Source: Atherix ibis (Eukaryota > Arthropoda > Insecta > Diptera > Athericidae). From it: DNA of 64,000 bases. The notes beneath the pieces were generated by a model that did not search any database, had not been told where the DNA came from, and saw only the letters and a program-made list of their open reading frames with translations. The translations under genes and the position numbers were made by a program. The stretch spans positions 52,955,667-53,019,666 of the forward strand of contig OY282610.1 in NCBI GenBank assembly GCA_958298945.1, in the 5' to 3' direction. This document shows, in pieces, positions 48,658 through 61,241 of the stretch (position 1 is the first letter of the stretch; each line of letters opens with the position of its first letter).

Positions 48658-49544
48658 CTCAAAACCACCAACAAAAATTTATCCAGAAAGAATTTTCTCA
48701 TTCCAATGAGAATAATATGAATTGGAGAAGCTTTGCCTGAAAGTGCACAATCATACCCCAAACAAACATCTCCAAAAAACCACCATTTTCATAGAGAAAA
48801 ACAAATTTTAAGAGAAAGTGGACTCAGTGTAATAATTGTTGCCTCCTATTTTTTGAGAAAACTGGGTGCCTGGTGTAAAAATTGGATTTTCGTGAATATT
48901 GTCACAAATTTTCGAATTTTTGTGGTTTTTTGCATATCTTTAGGTGGTCAATTTATTTTGCTTTCAGTAAATAAAAAATTTAATTTTAGGCAATTTTTTT
49001 TTAATAGTGCTCACAAAAATTTATTCTGAAAGGATATTCCTTTTTCGATCAGGATAATATGGATCTAGAAGGCTATTTTAAAGTGTATGTAATGAAACCA
49101 TGAAACAAATTGCCATTTTTATCCAAAAAAGCAAACTTTATTTTTAAAAAAATACAGCGAACTTTAGGTATTTTTTTTTAAAACGCCTGGAAAAAATTTT
49201 CCTGTAAGGACTTTTTTAGTCCGATCAGGATAATAAGAATAATTATTAGTTTTACATATGTATGCGCATTAACATCATTAAACAAATTTTCGAAAAAATT
49301 TCCTTTTTCATAGAAAAATAGAAATTTAAAAAAAAATTTAATGATCTTTTGGCAAATTTTTCTCAAAACTCCCACCGAAATTTATCGTGACATGTCATTT
49401 TCCTTCCAATCATTATATTAAGAGTCATAGAAGGTTTGCCTGAAAGTGTGCAATGACACCACAAAATAAATTCTAAAAAACCTTAATTTTTATACAAAAA
49501 AAACGAATTTTAATAAAGAAAACAATTAATTTTATGAATTTTTT
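48658..49544 (+). repeat. B block 31 (887 bp)
   Basis: GGCTATTTTAAAG in B2 and GTTTTACATATG in B3. Otherwise consensus. Confidence 0.92.
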
Positions 49545-50459
49545 CTCAAAATCACCAACAAAAAATTATCCAGAAAGGATATTCTCATTCCAATCGAGAA
49601 AATATGTACTGGAGAAGCTTTGCCTGAAAGTACGCAATGACACCATAACAACAATTCTAAAAACCTTAATTTGTATACAAAAAAAACGAATTTTAAGAAA
49701 GAAAACTATAAATTTTATGAATTTTTTCTCAAAATCACCAACAAAAATTTATCCAGAAAGGATATTCTCATTCCAATCGAGAAAATATGCATTGGAGAAG
49801 CTTTGCCTAAAAGTACGCAATGACACCATAAAAACCGTTCTAAAAACCTTAATTTTTATACAAAAAAAACGAATTTTAAGAAAGAAAACCATAAATTTTA
49901 TGAATTTTTTCTCAAAATCACCAACAAAAATTTATCCAGAAAGGGTATTCTCATTCCAATCGAGAAAATATGCATTGAAGAAGCTTTGCCTAAAAGTACG
50001 CAATGACACCATAAAAACCGTTCTAAAAACCTTAATTTTTATACAAAAAAAACGAATTTTAATAAAGAAAACAATTAATTTTATGAATTTTTTCTCAGAA
50101 TCACCAACAAAAATTTATCCAGAAAGGATATTCTCATTCCAATCGAGAAAATATGCATTGGAGAAGCTTTGCCTAAAAGTACGCAATGACAGCATAAAAA
50201 CCGTTCTAAAAACCTTAATTTTTATACAAAAAAAACGAATTTTAAGAAAGAAAACCATAAATTTTATGAATTTTTTCTCAAAATCACCAACAAAAATTTA
50301 TCCAGAAATGATATTCTCATTCCAATCGAGAAAATATGCATTGGAGAAGCTTTGCCTGAAAGTACGCAATGACACCATAAAAACAATTCTAAAAACCTTA
50401 ATTTTTATACAAAAAAAATGAATTTTAAGAAAGAAAACCATAAATTTTATGAATTTTTT
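49545..50459 (+). repeat. A tract 31: 5 monomers, all in the 183-bp phase
   Basis: 915 bp, exactly five units of 183 bp, so one open frame of 295 codons (49534-50421) runs through. Unit marks include AAAAAATTATCC, TGTACTGG, GGGTATTC and CTCAGAATCACC. Confidence 0.92.
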
Positions 50460-51346
50460 CTCAAAACCACCAACAAAAATTTATCCAGAAAGAATTTTCT
50501 CATTGCAATGAGAATAATATGAATTGGAGAAGCTTTGCCTGAAAGTGCACAATCATACCCCAAACAAACATCTCCAAAAAACCACCATTTTCATAGAGAA
50601 AAACAAATTTTAAGAGAAAGTGGACTCAGTGTAATAATTGTTGACTCCTATTTTTTGAGAAAACTGGGTGCCTGGTGTAAAAATTGGATTTTCTTGAATA
50701 TTGTCACAAATTTTCGAATTTTTGTGGTTTTTTGCATATCTTTAGGTGGTCAATTTATTTTGCTTTCAGTAAATAAAAAATTTAATTTTAGGCAATTTTT
50801 TTTTAATAGTGCTCACAAAAATTTATTCTGAAAGGATATTCCTTTTTCGATCAGGATAATATGGATCTAGAAGGCTATGTTAAAGTGTATATAATGAAAC
50901 CATGAAACAAATTGCCATTTTTATCCAAAAAAGCAAACTTTATTTTTAAAAAAATACAGCGAACTTTAGGTATTTTTTTATAAAACGCCTGGAAAAAATT
51001 TTCCTGTAACGACTTTTTTAGTCCGATCAGGATAATAAGAATAATTATTAGTTTCACATATGTATGCGCATTACCATCATTAAACAAATTTTCGAAAAAA
51101 TTTCCTTTTTCATAGAAAAATAGAAATTTAAAAAAAAATTTAATGATCTTTTGGCAAATTTTTCTCAAAACTCCCACCGAAATTTATCGTGACATGTCAT
51201 TTTCCTTCCAATCATTATATTAAGAGTCATAGAAGGTTTGCCTGAAAGTGTGCAATGACACCACAAAATAAATTCTAAAAAACCTTAATTTTTATACAAA
51301 AAAAACGAATTTTAATAAAGAAAACAATTAATTTTATGAATTTTTT
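50460..51346 (+). repeat. B block 32 (887 bp)
   Basis: CATTGCAATGAG in B1, TTGACTCCT and TTTTCTTGAAT in Bu, GTATATAATG in B2, TTTTTTATAAAACGCC, GTAACGAC and GCATTACCATC in B3. GTAACGAC breaks the GGACT hairpin arm. Confidence 0.92.
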
Positions 51347-52094
51347 CTCAAAATCACCAACAAAAATTTATCCAGAAAGGATATTCTCATTCCAATCGAG
51401 AAAATATGTATTGGAGAAGCTTTGCCTGAAAGTACGCAATGACACCATAAAAACAATTCTAAAAACCTTAATTTGTATACCAAAAAAAACGAATTTTAAG
51501 AAAGAAAACTATAAATTTTATGAATTTTTTCTCAAAATCACCAACAAAAATTTATCCAGAAAGGATATTCTCATTCCAATAGAAAAAATATGTATTGGAG
51601 AAGCTTTGCCTGAAAATACGCAATGACACCATAAAAACAATTCTAAAAACCTTAATTTGTATACAAAAAAAACGAATTTTAGGAAAGAAAACTATAAATT
51701 TTATGAATTTTTTCTCAAAATCACCAACAAAAATTTATCCAGAAAGGATATTCTCATTCCAATCGAGAAAATATGCATTGGAAAAGCTTTGCCTAAAAGT
51801 ACGCAATGACACCATAAAAACCGTTCTAAAAACCTTAATTTTTATACAAAAAAAAACGAATTTTAAGAAAGAAAACCATAAATTTTATGAATTTTTTCTC
51901 AAAATCACCAACAAAAATTTATCCAGAAATGATATTCTCATTCCAATCGAGAAAATATGCATTGGAGAAGCTTTGCCTAAAAGTACGCAATGACACCATA
52001 AAAACCGTTCTAAAAACCTTAATTTTTATACAAAAAAAACGAACTTTAATAAAGAAATTTTAAGAAAGAAAACCATAAATTTTATGAATTTTTT
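51347..52094 (+). repeat. A tract 32: 4 monomers with the 14-base linker insertion
   Basis: 748 bp. GTATACCAAAAAAAACG in the first unit and CAATAGAAAAAATATG in the second. Duplicated as tract 34 at +2847 bp. Confidence 0.92.
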
Positions 52095-52970
52095 CTCAAA
52101 ACCACCAACAAAAATTTATCCAGAAAGAATTTTCTCATTCCAATGAGAATAATATGAATTGGAGAAGCTTTGCCTGAAAGTGCACAATCATACCCCAAAC
52201 AAACATCTCCAAAAAACCACCATTTTCATAGAGAAAAACAAATTTTAAGAGAAAGTGGACTCAGTGTAATAATTGTTACCTCCTATTTTTTCTGAAAACT
52301 GGGTGTCTGGTGTAAAAATTGGATTTTCGTGAATATTGTCACAAATTTTCGAATTTTTGTGGTTTTTTGCATATCTTTAGGTGGTCAATTTATTTTGCTT
52401 TCAGTAAATAAAAAATTTAATTTTAGGCAATTTTTTTTTAATAGTGCTCACAAAAATTTATTCTGAAAGGATATTCCTTTTTCGATCAGGATAATATGGA
52501 TCTAGAAGGCTATGTTAAAGTGTATGTAATGAAACCATGAAACAAATTGCCATTTTTATCCAAAAAAGCAAACTTTATTTTTAAAAAAATACAGCGAACT
52601 TTAGGTATTTTTTTTTTAAAACGCCTGGAAAAAATTTTCCTGTAAGGACTTTTTTAGTCCGATCAGGATAATAAGAATAATTATTAGTTTCACATATGTA
52701 TGCGCATTAACATCATTAAACAAATTTTCGAAAAAATTTCCTTTTTCATAGAAAAATAGAAATTTAAAAAAAAAGTTAATGATCTTTTGGCAAATTTTTC
52801 TCAAAACTCCCACCGAAATTTATCGTGACATGTCATTTTCCTTCCAATCATTATATTAAGAGTCATAGAAGGTTTGCCTGAAAGTGTGCAATGACACCAC
52901 AAAATAAATTCTAAAAAACCTTAATTTTTATACAAAAAAAACGAATTTTAATAAAGAAAACAATTAATTT
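52095..52970 (+). repeat. B block 33 (876 bp, truncated right end)
   Basis: Bu variant: TTACCTCC, TTTTTTCTGAAAACTGGG and GTGTCTGG, found only here and in blocks 34 and 35. B3 has AAAAAAAAGTTAATG. The last bases of B4 are replaced by a junction at about 52970. Confidence 0.92.
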
Positions 52971-53306
52971 GTTGTTAATTAATTCCAATCGAGAAAATAT
53001 GCATTGGAAAAGCTTTGCCTAAAAGTACGCAATGACACCATAAAAACCGTTCTAAAAACCTTAATTTTTATACAAAAAAAAACGAATTTTAAGAAAGAAA
53101 ACCATAAATTTTATGAATTTTTTCTCAAAATCACCAACAAAAATTTATCCAGAAATGATATTCTCATTCCAATCGAGAAAATATGCATTGAAGAAGCTTT
53201 GCCTAAAAGTACGCAATGACACCATAAAAACAATTCTAAAAACCTTAATTTTTATACAAAAAAAATGAATTTTAAGAAAGAAAACCATAAATTTTATGAA
53301 TTTTTT
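52971..53306 (+). repeat. A tract 33: truncated monomer plus 1 monomer, with junction filler
   Basis: 336 bp. After CAATTAATTT comes GTTGTTAATT (about 52971-52980), which is not standard satellite sequence. The array then resumes within a monomer at AATTCCAATCGAG. One further monomer follows, with TTGAAGAAGC. Confidence 0.92.
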
Positions 53307-54193
53307 CTCAAAACCACCAACAAAAATTTATCCAGAAAGAATTTTCTCATTCCAATGAGAATAATATGAATTGGAGAAGCTTTGCCTGAAAGTGCACAAT
53401 CATACCCCAAACAAACATCTCCAAAAAACCACCATTTTCATAGAGAAAAACAAATTTTAAGAGAAAGTGGACTCAGTGTAATAATTGTTACCTCCTATTT
53501 TTTCTGAAAACTGGGTGTCTGGTGTAAAAATTGGATTTTCGTGAATATTGTCACAAATTTTCGAATTTTTGTGGTTTTTTGCATATCTTTAGGTGGTCAA
53601 TTTATTTTGCTTTCAGTAAATAAAAAATTTAATTTTAGGCAATTTTTTTTTAATAGTGCTCACAAAAATTTATTCTGAAAGGATATTCCTTTTTCGATCA
53701 GGATAATATGGATCTAGAAGGCTATGTTAAAGTGTATATAATGAAACCATGAAACAAATTGCCATTTTTATCCAAAAAAGCAAACTTTATTTTTAAAAAA
53801 ATACAGCGAACTTTAGGTATTTTTTTATAAAACGCCTGGAAAAAATTTTCCTGTAAGGACTTTTTTAGTCCGATCAGGATAATAAGAATAATTATTAGTT
53901 TCACATATGTATGCGCATTACCATCATTAAACAAATTTTCGAAAAAATTTCCTTTTTCATAGAAAAATAGAAATTTAAAAAAAAATTTAATGATCTTTTG
54001 GCAAATTTTTCTCAAAACTCCCACCGAAATTTATCGTGACATGTCATTTTCCTTCCAATCATTATATTAAGAGTCATAGAAGGTTTGCCTGAAAGTGTGC
54101 AATGACACCACAAAATAAATTCTAAAAAACCTTAATTTTTATACAAAAAAAACGAATTTTAATAAAGAAAACAATTAATTTTATGAATTTTTT
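53307..54193 (+). repeat. B block 34 (887 bp, hybrid)
   Basis: The left part carries the block 33 Bu variant. The right part carries block 32 marks: GTATATAATG, TTTTTTATAAAACGCC, GCATTACCATC. The exchange lies between about 53520 and 53735. Confidence 0.92.
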
Positions 54194-54941
54194 CTCAAAA
54201 TCACCAACAAAAATTTATCCAGAAAGGATATTCTCATTCCAATCGAGAAAATATGTATTGGAGAAGCTTTGCCTGAAAGTACGCAATGACACCATAAAAA
54301 CAATTCTAAAAACCTTAATTTGTATACCAAAAAAAACGAATTTTAAGAAAGAAAACTATAAATTTTATGAATTTTTTCTCAAAATCACCAACAAAAATTT
54401 ATCCAGAAAGGATATTCTCATTCCAATAGAAAAAATATGTATTGGAGAAGCTTTGCCTGAAAATACGCAATGACACCATAAAAACAATTCTAAAAACCTT
54501 AATTTGTATACAAAAAAAACGAATTTTAGGAAAGAAAACTATAAATTTTATGAATTTTTTCTCAAAATCACCAACAAAAATTTATCCAGAAAGGATATTC
54601 TCATTCCAATCGAGAAAATATGCATTGGAAAAGCTTTGCCTAAAAGTACGCAATGACACCATAAAAACCGTTCTAAAAACCTTAATTTTTATACAAAAAA
54701 AAACGAATTTTAAGAAAGAAAACCATAAATTTTATGAATTTTTTCTCAAAATCACCAACAAAAATTTATCCAGAAATGATATTCTCATTCCAATCGAGAA
54801 AATATGCATTGGAGAAGCTTTGCCTAAAAGTACGCAATGACACCATAAAAACCGTTCTAAAAACCTTAATTTTTATACAAAAAAAACGAACTTTAATAAA
54901 GAAATTTTAAGAAAGAAAACCATAAATTTTATGAATTTTTT
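54194..54941 (+). repeat. A tract 34: 4 monomers with the 14-base linker insertion
   Basis: 748 bp. By eye the duplicate of tract 32. Confidence 0.92.
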
Positions 54942-55829
54942 CTCAAAACCACCAACAAAAATTTATCCAGAAAGAATTTTCTCATTCCAATGAGAATAAT
55001 ATGAATTGGAAAAGCTTTGCCTGAAAGTGCACAATCATACCCCAAACAAACATCTCCAAAAAACCACCATTTTCATAGAGAAAAACAAATTTTAAGAGAA
55101 AGTGGACTCAGTGTAATAATTGTTACCTCCTATTTTTTCTGAAAACTGGGTGTCTGGTGTAAAAATTGGATTTTCGTGAATATTGTCACAAATTTTCGAA
55201 TTTTTGTGGTTTTTTGCATATCTTTAGGTGGTCAATTTATTTTGCTTTCAGTAAATAAAAAATTTAATTTTAGGCAATTTTTTTTTAATAGTGCTCACAA
55301 AAATTTATTCTGAAAGGATATTCCTTTTTCGATCAGGATAATATGGATCTAGAAGGCTATGTTAAAGTGTATGTAATGAAACCATGAAACAAATTGCCAT
55401 TTTTATCCAAAAAAGCAAACTTTATTTTTAAAAAAATACAGCGAACTTTAGGTATTTTTTTTTTAAAACGCCTGGAAAAAATTTTCCTGTAAGGACTTTT
55501 TTAGTCCGATCAGGATAATAAGAATAATTATTAGTTTCACATATGTATGCGCATTAACATCATTAAACAAATTTTCGAAAAAATTTCCTTTTTCATAGAA
55601 AAATAGAAATTTAAAAAAAAAGTTAATGATCTTTTGGCAAATTTTTCTCAAAACTCCCACCGAAATTTATCGTGACATGTCATTTTCCTTCCAATCATTA
55701 TATTAAGAGTCATAGAAGGTTTGCCTGAAAGTGTGCAATGACACCACAAAATAAATTCTAAAAAACCTTAATTTTTATACAAAAAAAACGAATTTTAATA
55801 AAGAAAACAATTAATTTTATGAATTTTTT
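54942..55829 (+). repeat. B block 35 (888 bp)
   Basis: Duplicate of block 33 with an intact B4 right end. Private TTGGAAAAGC in B1. AAAAAAAAGTTAATG shared with block 33. Confidence 0.92.
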
Positions 55830-56564
55830 CTCAAAATCACCAACAAAAATTTATCCAGAAAGAATATTCTCATTCCAATCGAGAAAATATGTATTGGAGA
55901 AGCTTTGCCTGAAAGTACGCAATGACACCATAAAAACAATTCTAAAAACCTTAATTTGTATACAAAAAAAAACGAATTTTAAGAAAGAAAACTATAAATT
56001 TTATGAATTTTTTTTCAAAATCACCAACAAAAATTTATCCAGAAAGGATATTCTCATTCCAATCGAGAAAATATGTATTGGAGAAGCTTTGCCTGAAAGT
56101 ACGCAATGACACGATAAAAACAATTCTAAAAACCTTAATTTGTATACAAAAAAAAACGAATTTTAGGAAAGAAAACTATAAATTTTATGAATTTTTTCTC
56201 AAAATCACCAACAAAACTTTATCCAGAAAGGATATTCTCATTCCAATCGAGAAAATATGCATTGGAGAAGCTTTGCCTAAAAGTACGAAATGACACCATA
56301 AAAACCGTTCTAAAAACGTTAATTTTTATACAAAAAAAACGAATTTTAAGAAAGAAAACCATAAATTTTATGAATTTTTTCTCAAAATCACCAACAAAAA
56401 TTTATCCAGAAATGATATTCTCATTCCAATCGAGAAAATATGCATTGGAGAAGCTTTGCCTGAAAGTACGCAATGACACCATAAAAACAATTCTAAAAAC
56501 CTTAATTTTTATACAAAAAAAAATGAATTTTAAGAAAGAGAACCATAAATTTTATGAATTTTTT
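55830..56564 (+). repeat. A tract 35: 4 monomers
   Basis: 735 bp. Marks: CAAAACTTTATCC, GTACGAAATGAC, AAAAACGTTAATT and AAGAGAACCAT. All recur about 4495 bp downstream in tract 38. Confidence 0.92.
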
Positions 56565-57451
56565 CTCAAAACCACCAACAAAAATTTATCCAGAAAGAAT
56601 TTTCTCATTCCAATGAGAATAATATGAATTGGAGAAGCTTTGCCTGAAAGTGCACAATCATACCCCAAACAAACATCTCCAAAAAACCACCATTTTCATA
56701 GAGAAAAACAAATTTTAAGAGAAAGTGGACTCAGTGTAATAATTGTTGCCTCCTATTTTTTGAGAAAACTGGGTGCCTGGTGTAAAAATTGGATTTTCGT
56801 AAATATTGTCACAAATTTTCGAATTTTTGTGGTTTTTTGCATATCTTTAGGTGGTCAATTTATTTTGCTTTCAGTAAATAAAAAATTTAATTTTAGGCAA
56901 TTTTTTTTTAATAGTGCTCACAAAAATTTATTCTGAAAGGATATTCCTTTTTCGATCAGGATAATATGGATCAAGAAGGCTATGTTAAAGTGTATGTAAT
57001 GAAACCATGAAACAAAATGCCATTTTTATCCAAAAAAGCAAACTTTATTTTTAAAAAAATACAGCGAACTTTAGGTATTTTTTTTTAAAACGCCTGGAAA
57101 AAATTTTCCTGTAAGGACTTTTTTAGTCCGATCAGGATAATAAGAATAATTATTAGTTTCACATATGTATGCGCATTAACATCATTAAACAAATTTTCGA
57201 AAAAATTTCCTTTTTCATAGAAAAATAGAAATTTAAAAAAAAATTTAATGATCTTTTGGTAAATTTTTCTCAAAACTCCCACCGAAATTTATCGTGACAT
57301 GTCATTTTCCTTCCGATCATTATATTAAGAGTCATAGAAGGTTTGCCTGAAAGTGTGCAATGACACCACAAAATAAATTCTAAAAAACCTTAATTTTTAT
57401 ACAAAAAAAACGAATTTTAATAAAGAAAACAATTAATTTTATGAATTTTTT
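56565..57451 (+). repeat. B block 36 (887 bp)
   Basis: GGATCAAGAAGGC, ACAAAATGCC, TTTGGTAAAT and TTCCGATCATT. All but ACAAAATGCC are shared with block 39. Confidence 0.92.
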
Positions 57452-58001
57452 CTCAAAATCACCAACAAAAATTTATCCAGAAAGGATATTCTCATTCCAA
57501 TCGAAAAAATATGTATTGGAGAAGCTTTGCCTGAAAGTACGCAATGACACCATAAAAACAATTCTAAAAACCTTAATTTGTATACAAAAAAAAACGAATT
57601 TTAAAAAAGAAAACTATAAATTTTATGAATTTTTTCTCAAAATCACCAACAAAAATTTATCCAGAAAGGATATTCTCATTCCAATCGAGAAAATATGCAT
57701 TGGAGAAGCTTTGCCTAAAAGTACGCAATGACACCATAAAAACCGTTCTAAAAACCTTAATTTTTATACAAAAAAAACGAATTTTAAGAAAGAAAACCAT
57801 AAATTTTATGAATTTTTTCTCAAAATCACCAACAAAAATTTATCCAGAAATGATATTCTCATTCCAATCGAGAGAATATGCATTGGAGAAGCTTTGCCTG
57901 AAAGTACGCAATGACACCATAAAAACAATTCTAAAAACCTTAATTTTTATAGAAAAAAAATGAATTTTAAGAAAGAAAACTATAAATTTTATGAATTTTT
58001 T
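57452..58001 (+). repeat. A tract 36: 3 monomers
   Basis: 550 bp. AATCGAAAAAATATG, TTTTAAAAAAGAAAACT and TTATAGAAAAAAAATG marks. Tract 39 is the same tract minus one monomer. Confidence 0.92.
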
Positions 58002-58888
58002 CTCAAAACCACCAACAAAAATTTATCCAGAAAGAATTTTCTCATTCCAATGAGAATAATATGAATTGGAGAAGCTTTGCCTGAAAGTGCACAATCATAC
58101 CCCAAACAAACATCTCCAAAAAACCACCATTTTCATAGAGAAAAACAAATTTTAAGAGAAAGTGGACTCAGTGTAATAATTGTTGCCTCCTATTTTTTGA
58201 GAAAACTGGGTGCCTGGTGTAAAATTTGGATTTTCGTGAATATTGTCACAAATTTTCGAATTTTTGTGGTTTTTTGCATATCTTTAGGTGGTCAATTTAT
58301 TTTGCTTTCAGTAAATAAAAAATTTAATTTCAGGCAATTTTTTTTTAATAGTGCTCACAAAAATTTATTCTGAAAGGATATTCCTTTTTCGATCAGGATA
58401 ATATGGATCTAGAAGGCTATGTTAAAGTGTATGTAATGAAACCATGAAACAAATTGCCATTTTTATCCAAAAAAGCAAACTTTATTTTTAAAAAAATACA
58501 GCGAACTTTAGGTATTTTTTTTTAAAACGCCTGGAAAAAATTTTCCTGTAAGGACTTTTTTAGTCCGATCAGGATAATAAGAATAATTATTAGTTTCACA
58601 TATGTATGCGCATTAACATCATTAAACAAATTTTCGAAAAAATTTCCTTTTTCATAGAAAAATAGAAATTTAAAAAAAAATTTAATGATCTTTTGGCAAA
58701 TTTTTCTCAAAACTCCCACCGAAATTTATCGTGACATGTTATTTTCCTTCCAATCATTATATTAAGAGTCATAGAAGGTTTGCCTGAAAGTGTGCAATGA
58801 CACCACAAAATAAATTCTAAAAAACCTTAATTTTTATACAAAAAAAACGAATTTTAATAAAGAAAACAATTAATTTTATGAATTTTTT
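58002..58888 (+). repeat. B block 37 (887 bp)
   Basis: TGTAAAATTTGG and AATTTCAGGCAA in Bu, GACATGTTATTTTCC in B4. All are repeated in block 40. Confidence 0.92.
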
Positions 58889-59439
58889 CTCAAAATCACC
58901 AACAAAAATTTATCCAGAAAGGATATTCTCATTCCAATCGAGAAAATATGTACTGGAGAAGCTTTGCCTGAAAGTACGCAATGACACCATAAAAACAATT
59001 CTAAAAACCTTAATTTGTATAAAAAAAAAAACGAATTTTAAGAAAGAAAACTATAAATTTTATGAATTTTTTCTCAAAATCACCAACAAAAATTTATCCA
59101 GAAAGGATATTCTCATTCCATTCGAGAAAATATGTATTGGAGAAGCTTTGCCTGAAAGTACGCAATGACACCATAAAAACAATTCCAAAAACCTTAATTT
59201 GTATACAAAAAAAAACGAATTTTAAGAAAGAAAACCATAAATTTTATGAATTTTTTCTCAAAATCACCAACAAAAATTTATCCAGAAATGATATTCTCAT
59301 TCCAATCGAGAAAATATGCATTGGAGAAGCTTTGCCTGAAAGTACGCAATGACACCATAAAAACAATTCTAAAAACCTTAATTTTTATACAAAAAAAATG
59401 AATTTTAAGAAAGAAAACCATAAATTTTATGAATTTTTT
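58889..59439 (+). repeat. A tract 37: 3 monomers
   Basis: 551 bp. TGTACTGG, CATTCGAG and AATTCCAAAAACC marks. Tract 40 is the partner. Confidence 0.92.
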
Positions 59440-60324
59440 CTCAAAACCACCAACAAAAATTTATCCAGAAAGAATTTTCTCATTCCAATGAGAATAATAT
59501 GAATTGGAGAAGCTTTGCCTGAAAGTGCACAATCATACCCCAAACAAAGATCTCCAAAAAACCACCATTTTCATAGAGAAAAACAAATTTTAAGAGAAAG
59601 TGGACTCAGTGTAATAATTGTTGCCTCCTATTTTTTGAGAAAACTGGGTGCCTGGTGTAAAAATTGGATTTTCGTGAATATTGTCACAAATTTTCGAATT
59701 TTTGTGGTTTTTTGCATATCTTTAGGTGGTCAATTTATTTTGCTTTCAGTAAATAAAAAATTTAATTTTAGGCAATTTTTTTTTAATAGTGCTCAAAAAA
59801 TTTATTCTGAAAGGATATTCCTTTTTCGATCAGGATAATATGGATCTAGAAGGCTATGTTAAAGTGTATGTAATGAAACCATGAAACAAATTTCCATTTT
59901 TATCCAAAAAAGCAAACTTTATTTTTTAAAAAATACAGCGAACTTTAGGTATTTTTTTTAAAACGCCTGGAAAAAATTTTCCTGTAAGGACTTTTTTAGT
60001 CCGATCAGGATAATAAGAATAATTATTAGTTTCACATATGTATACGCATTAACATCATTAAACAAATTTTCAAAAAAATTTCCTTTTTCATAGAAAAATA
60101 GAAATTTAAAAAAAAATTTAATGATCTTTTGGCAAATTTTTCTCAAAACTCCCACCGAAATTTATCGTGACATGTCATTTTCCTTCCAATCATTATATTA
60201 AGAGTCATAGAAGGTTTGCCTGAAAGTGTGCAATGACACCACAAAATAAATTCTAAAAAACCTTAATTTTTATACAAAAAAAACGAATTTTAATAAAGAA
60301 AACAATTAATTTTATGAATTTTTT
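59440..60324 (+). repeat. B block 38 (885 bp)
   Basis: CAAAGATCTCC in B1, TGCTCAAAAAATTT in B2 (loses bases of CTCACAAAAATTT), AAATTTCCATT, TATACGCATT and TTTTCAAAAAAATTT in B3, so the ATGCGCAT palindrome is lost. Confidence 0.92.
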
Positions 60325-61241
60325 CTCAAAATCACCAACAAAAATTTATCCAGAAAGGATATTCTCATTCCAATCGAGAAAATATGTATTGGAGAAGCTT
60401 TGCCTGAAAGTACGCAATGACACCATAAAAACAATTCTAAAAACCTTAATTTGTATACAAAAAAAAAGGAATTTTAAGAAAGAAAACTATAAATTTTATG
60501 AATTTTTTCTCAAAATCACCAACAAAAATTTATCCAGAAAGGATATTCTCATTCCAATCGAGAAAATATGTATTGGAGAAGCTTTGCCTGAAAGTACGCA
60601 ATGACACCATAAAAACAATTCTAAAAACCTTAATTTGTATACAAAAAAAAACGAATTTTAGGAAAGAAAACTATAAATTTTATGAATTTTTTCTCAAAAT
60701 CACCAACAAAACTTTATCCAGAAAGGATATTCTCATTCCAATCGAGAAAATATGCATTGGAGAAGCTTTGCCTAAAAGTACGAAATGACACCATAAAAAC
60801 CGTTCTAAAAACGTTAATTTTTATACAAAAAAAACGAATTTTAAGAAAGAAAACCATAAATTTTATGAATTTTTTCTCAAAATCACCAACAAAAATTTAT
60901 CCAGAAATGATATTCTCATTCCAATCGAGAAAATATGCATTGGAGAAGCTTTGCCTGAAAGTACGCAATGACACCATAAAAACAATTCTAAAAACCTTAA
61001 TTTTTATACAAAAAAAATGAATTTTAAGAAAGAGAACCATAAATTTTATGAATTTTTTCTCAAAACCACCAACAAAAATTTATCCAGAAAGAATTTTCTC
61101 ATTCCAATGAGAATAATATGAATTGGAGAAGCTTTGCCTGAAAGTGCACAATGACACCATAAAAACAATTCTAAAAACCTTAATTTCTATACAAAAAAAA
61201 TGAATTTTAAGAAAGAAAACCATAAATTTTATGAATTTTTT
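60325..61241 (+). repeat. A tract 38: 5 monomers, the last a B1/A chimera
   Basis: 917 bp. The last unit (61059-61241) begins as B1 (CTCAAAACCACC, CCAATGAG, GAAAGTGCACAAT) and switches to A sequence (GACACCATAAAAACAA). An ordinary B1 starts at 61242. Confidence 0.93.
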
